Below are positions 62,501-64,000 of a stretch of DNA of 64,000 bases, one piece after another. The notes beneath the pieces were generated by a model that did not search any database, had not been told where the DNA came from, and saw only the letters and a program-made list of their open reading frames with translations. The stretch covers positions 1,054,001 to 1,118,000 of the forward strand of contig BNHL01000001.1 in assembly GCA_015472025.1 (NCBI GenBank). The letters are read 5' to 3'. How positions within the stretch are numbered: position 1 is the stretch's first letter; every line of letters begins with the position of its first letter. This stretch comes from Cytophagales bacterium WSM2-2. Lineage in GTDB: Bacteria; Bacteroidota; Bacteroidia; Cytophagales; Cyclobacteriaceae. Position numbers and translations under genes: made by a program.

Positions 62501-63858
62501 GTGGATGCAAGTTTGCGTGCACTATTTACCTTTTCGTAATCCGTTCCCGGAGCCAGTACTCCGAAATCAGGTCCTTTCAAATAACCCTCGATGTCGCCCG
62601 TAGCGATACTCGGCAGTTTCTTCAATCTTGCAAAAAGGTCGTTAGCTCCATTGAGTGCCGGTTTGGAAGGAAAGGAGTTGAGGTCACGGAATACATCTTT
62701 ACGATAAATTTTGTCAGACTCTGCCATGTCCATGAAGGCGACCACGTCACGAAGTGTCTGCGTGTCGTTCTGACGGTTGATGGAATAGACCTCGATACGT
62801 GTGATGTTGATACCGGACGTGACCTGGCCCGGAATAGCTCCAAGCCATTTTTCAAAATTGTCGCGGAAGAACTGTGCCAGGAAAAAGTGGCGATTGTCAT
62901 CGTAGTTGGATGCAACAATTTCAAAAGGCCGTCCTTGCGAAATACCATTGCCGCTACCTGACACGTGAATAGTCGACTGCTTACCTCGTTGCGTGCTGGC
63001 AATGACCGTGGCCATCAGTTTTCCAAATTGCAATTGCGCCTTCACACCAAACAGGTTCTGCGAGCCTTTGATCAAACTGTTGTTCAATGGCAGACTCACA
63101 TTACCGATCTCTAGTTTTTTCAACAAGTCTTCTTTCAAGCCGGTGTATTCCACCTTCATGCTGTTCTGAAAGTCAAAAGAGTTGTTGGTATCAAAGTTGG
63201 AAGTGATCTTCACTTTCTCTCCGATCTTTCCAGACATACTCAACTGAATCTGCTGACCAAAATCCAATCCTCCGTTTCGTTGTTGGCGAATAGGTATAGC
63301 AGGGTTCTGAATTTTTTGAAATGATCCTCCCAAGTCCAGTGTCACAGTACCTTTGGGATTCAGTTCCACATAGCTTCCTCCGAAGAGGCGGTCGAACAGC
63401 GGACTCAAATATAATTTTGGCAGCAGGTTACGGCTACTCACCGCACTCTCGCCATCCAATGCAAGGCTCTTTCCCTGGTAATAATTTTTCCTGAAACTCC
63501 TATCCTGCTGACCGCTGAAATCCTGGAACGACATGGACGAGTTCGGCCTGAAATTCAGCTTGCCAACTTTTTCAGAGATGTTATAGTGCATCCCCGTATC
63601 CAGGGAAATTTGAGTGTTGAGGTTCTTAGGATCCTTAAGAAAAAATGGTGAGGAACTTATGTAGTTAGAAAACGGGTCGCCATGACGATCACGTAGCCGG
63701 AAATTGGGCAGATAGGGGTTAAGTACCCGGTATTTGGTAGTATCGGACTTTTTAGTCTTGAGCGAGTCTTGGGCAAAGACAATATCCACCGGCAGGAACA
63801 TTGCAAAGCAAATGCCCAGTCCAATATTGGTCCGTACCTTCCGTGTCAATTCTCTCAA
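56584..63858 (-). CDS. sprA: T9SS outer-membrane translocon protein SprA
   Basis: 2424 residues, full length. The signal peptide runs to about residue 30 (GLGICFAMFLPVDIVFAQ). The start must be the TTG at 63858: the TAA of ruvA is in the same frame two codons earlier. Conserved SprA segments: LPNFRLRDRHGDPFSNYISS, GKVTLNLG-type barrel strands, the ANIEYLEFWMLNPFIPG region and a C-terminal barrel ending in GGVKIIFNLAP. SprA forms the 36-stranded barrel through which T9SS cargo crosses the outer membrane; the two sorting-domain proteins of this window are predicted cargo. Directly behind ruvA, as in other Bacteroidota. Confidence 0.97.
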   Translation of the reverse strand: MRELTRKVRTNIGLGICFAMFLPVDIVFAQDSLKTKKSDTTKYRVLNPYLPNFRLRDRHGDPFSNYISSSPFFLKDPKNLNTQISLDTGMHYNISEKVGKLNFRPNSSMSFQDFSGQQDRSFRKNYYQGKSLALDGESAVSSRNLLPKLYLSPLFDRLFGGSYVELNPKGTVTLDLGGSFQKIQNPAIPIRQQRNGGLDFGQQIQLSMSGKIGEKVKITSNFDTNNSFDFQNSMKVEYTGLKEDLLKKLEIGNVSLPLNNSLIKGSQNLFGVKAQLQFGKLMATVIASTQRGKQSTIHVSGSGNGISQGRPFEIVASNYDDNRHFFLAQFFRDNFEKWLGAIPGQVTSGINITRIEVYSINRQNDTQTLRDVVAFMDMAESDKIYRKDVFRDLNSFPSKPALNGANDLFARLKKLPSIATGDIEGYLKGPDFGVLAPGTDYEKVNSARKLASTEYTLNAQLGYITLQRKLQNDEAIAVAFEYTYNGQVYKVGELTEDYSSKGATDVVFLKMLRPKSIKNKDGTGAILPTWNLMMKNIYNLNVSQLSRDGFQLKVIYRDDRTGIDNPQLQDGDPPVRAQQLIKVIGLDRLNPYNDPQPDGNFDYVEGITINSATGLIIIPYLEPFNKPLRTLFSPPFETDPNQQAFLINKYLYDTLYHTTQAEAALVTTKNKFYISGTFKAGSGREIPISAFNITHGSVKVFSGGTPLREGTDFTVDYNFGKVTILNEGILSSGKDLDITYEQQDSFSFQTRSLLGTRLDYKLSDDVNIGGTFLYYNERPLITRNLIGNEPARNIQYGVDLNMKKNSRILTKMVDALPFLQTKEVSSVAINAEFAQLLPGTSNKIGGQGTSFVDDFENAATPYSLMSPQGWKLAATPTDPVYDRSNGAKNNLAAGDLRGKLSWFQIDNIFYINGTSSYAPPDIKLTNHYTRPVLPKEIFPAFDTYIGNFYQPILNLAYYPAERGPYNYNWKDIDPATGKFTKSINAPAANWAGITTAIRTNVDFDAANIEYLEFWMLNPFIPGANGVVDDGTTSATNNTTGGKLVFHIGNVSEDVGHDELQAFENGLPINGDISSGVYTNSAWGYVTNKQYINNAFDNSSGARANQDVGYDGLNSVKEADPSGKFSDFIKNVTPYQSAQDLLKDPSADDFQYYLGGDYDAQKAQILQRYKNYNGLENNSPVISGTQAFAASGTNIPDNEDLNADNNLNNEESYYTYNVNLKPGLAVGQKYIVDQITPVDAQDNNVTWYLFRIPIRDFDGQVGNINGFKTIKFIRMILTGFKQPVVLRMANFRTVGQRWRQYAGNLQESALGQVIEPDLDNFTVSTVNIEENSQADGVKPGYVEPLARDKDVTSVVQRRLNEQSGQLCVTALPDGDARAMYKNVSMDFFNYGRIKMFMSAHGPVVKDNQVKGFLRIGTDFDQNYYEIEIPLKITPPGTRIADEVWPEQNQIDLALDKLYSLKIQRDREGASLSVPYPLGAAKSADDGKHSIRIMGRPDLSQVKMLMIGVRNPKSSDGRDFDVCIWADELRLTDFDQTAGWAANVVMSAKLADLGTVSGSYRHIGFGYGDVQSKISARARSNTNQFDISMNLNLEKLLPRNTGLKIPMFFSYESIIIDPKYDPANPDLRIGAALQSFTNDTDRSNYLKLIQDRSYRRSLNFTNVRKTKVSKDAKSHIYDIENFAFTYSFTEANQTNFNLLENTRKNVKGAVAWQFNNKFEGFSPFKSVKLVSSKQFQLIKDFNFNPMPSSISVRGELERSFSKIAYRNSATSTTNSAPNYQKYFIFNRYYNFNWQLTKSLKVDYSSTVNAIIDEPDTDPGGGYSNALRRTISAQQYRDSVVRNLKSFGRIKYFEQNITATYALPFDKFPLLNWISSDYRYSVGYNWRAGPIQTDPKLQMGNVAQNSRTQGYTGKLDMLKLYNKIGFLKSINTPKPPPKPQPKNAAERAKQIKADTLPHPPELKLMKFIMRIVMSVRSVNWTYTISDGTILPGFTQSPRFFGLDQTWRAPGLGFVLGDQDPTIAHRSAQNGWITKNGNLTTAFSQNQTKDLSLTANLEPATDVKIQLTAKKTMNTSFQELFKYDTTANGFMDLSPSRSGSYRISFISVGTAFKNNGSLNSDVYEQFRKNLTILENRFKEHTGMPYQGQSQDVLIPAFIAAYSGRSAENVGLSPFPSIPLPNWRLDYNGLTKLEPFKDIFSSISIQHAYTSSYQVSSYTNSLQYNNSNGFDISQLSINNSVENYNSNRTLFASVSDTTSGKLIPLYVINTVLISETFAPLIGITLKTKNKLSITFNYKTKRDISLNVANAQINEVNGKEWSFELGYTKNNLRLPFKDQGRTITLKNDVTFRLTMGVVNNQTIQRTLDQGSSVTNGNINFQLRPNVSYVANKKLTVQIYVERTVNEPLVSNSFLRTTTKGGVKIIFNLAP

Positions 63859-63864
63859 TCGTAT

Positions 63865-64000
63865 TTAGGCTGTTTTTAACGCTTGTTTCACCAGCTCCTC
63901 CAAACTTACATTCCCTCCTGCTTTTTTCAGGATGGTATCGATGCTCTTCTCGGCCGCAGCCTTGCCAATGCCCAGCGTTACTAATGCTGCTAACGCTTCC
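63865..64000 (-). CDS. ruvA: Holliday junction helicase subunit RuvA, C-terminal part (runs off the window)
   Basis: The last 44 codons are visible: EALAALVTLGIGKAAAEKSI and a tail ending in VSLEELVKQALKTA. This is the RuvA domain III, which binds RuvB. RuvA tetramers hold Holliday junctions for RuvB-driven branch migration. Its stop (63865-63867) is six bases before the sprA start codon. Confidence 0.9.
   Translation of the reverse strand, partial: EALAALVTLGIGKAAAEKSIDTILKKAGGNVSLEELVKQALKTA

Noticed and set aside
59974-62961. Several 100-170 codon plus-strand frames inside sprA
   Set aside because: They lie wholly within the conserved sprA gene in antisense and show no domain.
1-64000. 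Prophage, insertion sequence, integron or CRISPR-Cas
   Set aside because: No transposase, integrase, capsid, cas gene or regularly spaced direct repeats were seen on either strand.

Overview
The window (64 kb, about 45% GC by eye) is chromosomal DNA from a member of the Bacteroidota, most likely a gliding Cytophagales-type bacterium. Evidence: a complete SprA (type IX secretion translocon) directly behind ruvA, a PorP/SprF-family protein, a giant PKD protein with a gliding-motility-type C-terminal domain, a type A T9SS sorting domain, BshA (bacillithiol), and several promoters of the Bacteroidota form TTG-N19-TAnnTTTG. Shine-Dalgarno sequences are generally absent and several genes can only start at TTG. 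No prophage, insertion sequence, integrase, CRISPR array or rRNA was seen; one tRNA-Val(GAC) is present. Genes are dense and look like core and lineage-specific accessory genes.

Layout. 1-2.9 kb: start of a PIN-PhoH gene behind a terminator-like leader, a MazG-type pyrophosphohydrolase, comB and gcvT. 3-11.3 kb: a leftward block with a 988-residue membrane-TPR protein, PlsC acyltransferase, M24 peptidase, a small beta-barrel protein, a hotdog thioesterase, an NRDE protein and an enolase-superfamily epimerase. 11.3-16.3 kb: a DUF1611 protein paired with that epimerase (probably DgcN/DgcA), a class A beta-lactamase-like lipoprotein, and a GH3/beta-lactamase fusion whose GH3 core has been removed. 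16.3-24.4 kb: bshA, a fatty acid 2-hydroxylase-like enzyme, a tiny lipoprotein, a VWA / AAA+ / AlbA_2 trio, and on the other strand RmuC, a lone GroES-like protein and a DUF2071 protein. 24.4-31.3 kb: rocD, a secreted gluzincin, then retropepsin-like protease, RimK ATP-grasp ligase, M14-like deacylase and a FlgO/HEAT protein.

31.3-37.7 kb: divergent PorP/SprF and the giant surface protein, which has an internal module duplication. 37.7-40.5 kb: helical protein, DegP-type protease, VOC protein and a SET-domain protein. 40.5-43.9 kb: leftward rpsL-rpsG-fusA-rpsJ with a strong promoter and a terminator directly behind rpsJ, so the usual S10 continuation is absent. 44-51.8 kb: lipoproteins, an STN-domain protein, Nnr, a mini T9SS-sorted protein, a class C beta-lactamase-like lipoprotein, rsmG, crcB, a second plsC and tRNA-Val. 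51.9-64 kb: TPR histidine kinase, a CDGSH/OsmC/nitroreductase overlapping operon, lipA, gcvH, sprA and the end of ruvA.

How they fit together. SprA would export the two sorting-domain proteins, with PorP/SprF anchoring the large one. GcvT, GcvH and LipA belong to glycine cleavage and lipoylation but lie at opposite ends of the window. DgcN/DgcA together with three beta-lactamase-fold hydrolases suggest handling of D-amino acids and cell-wall peptides. RimK with its protease and M14-like partner looks like a protein-tail glutamylation module. The FA2H-like enzyme, two PlsC proteins and possibly ComB point to membrane-lipid tailoring.
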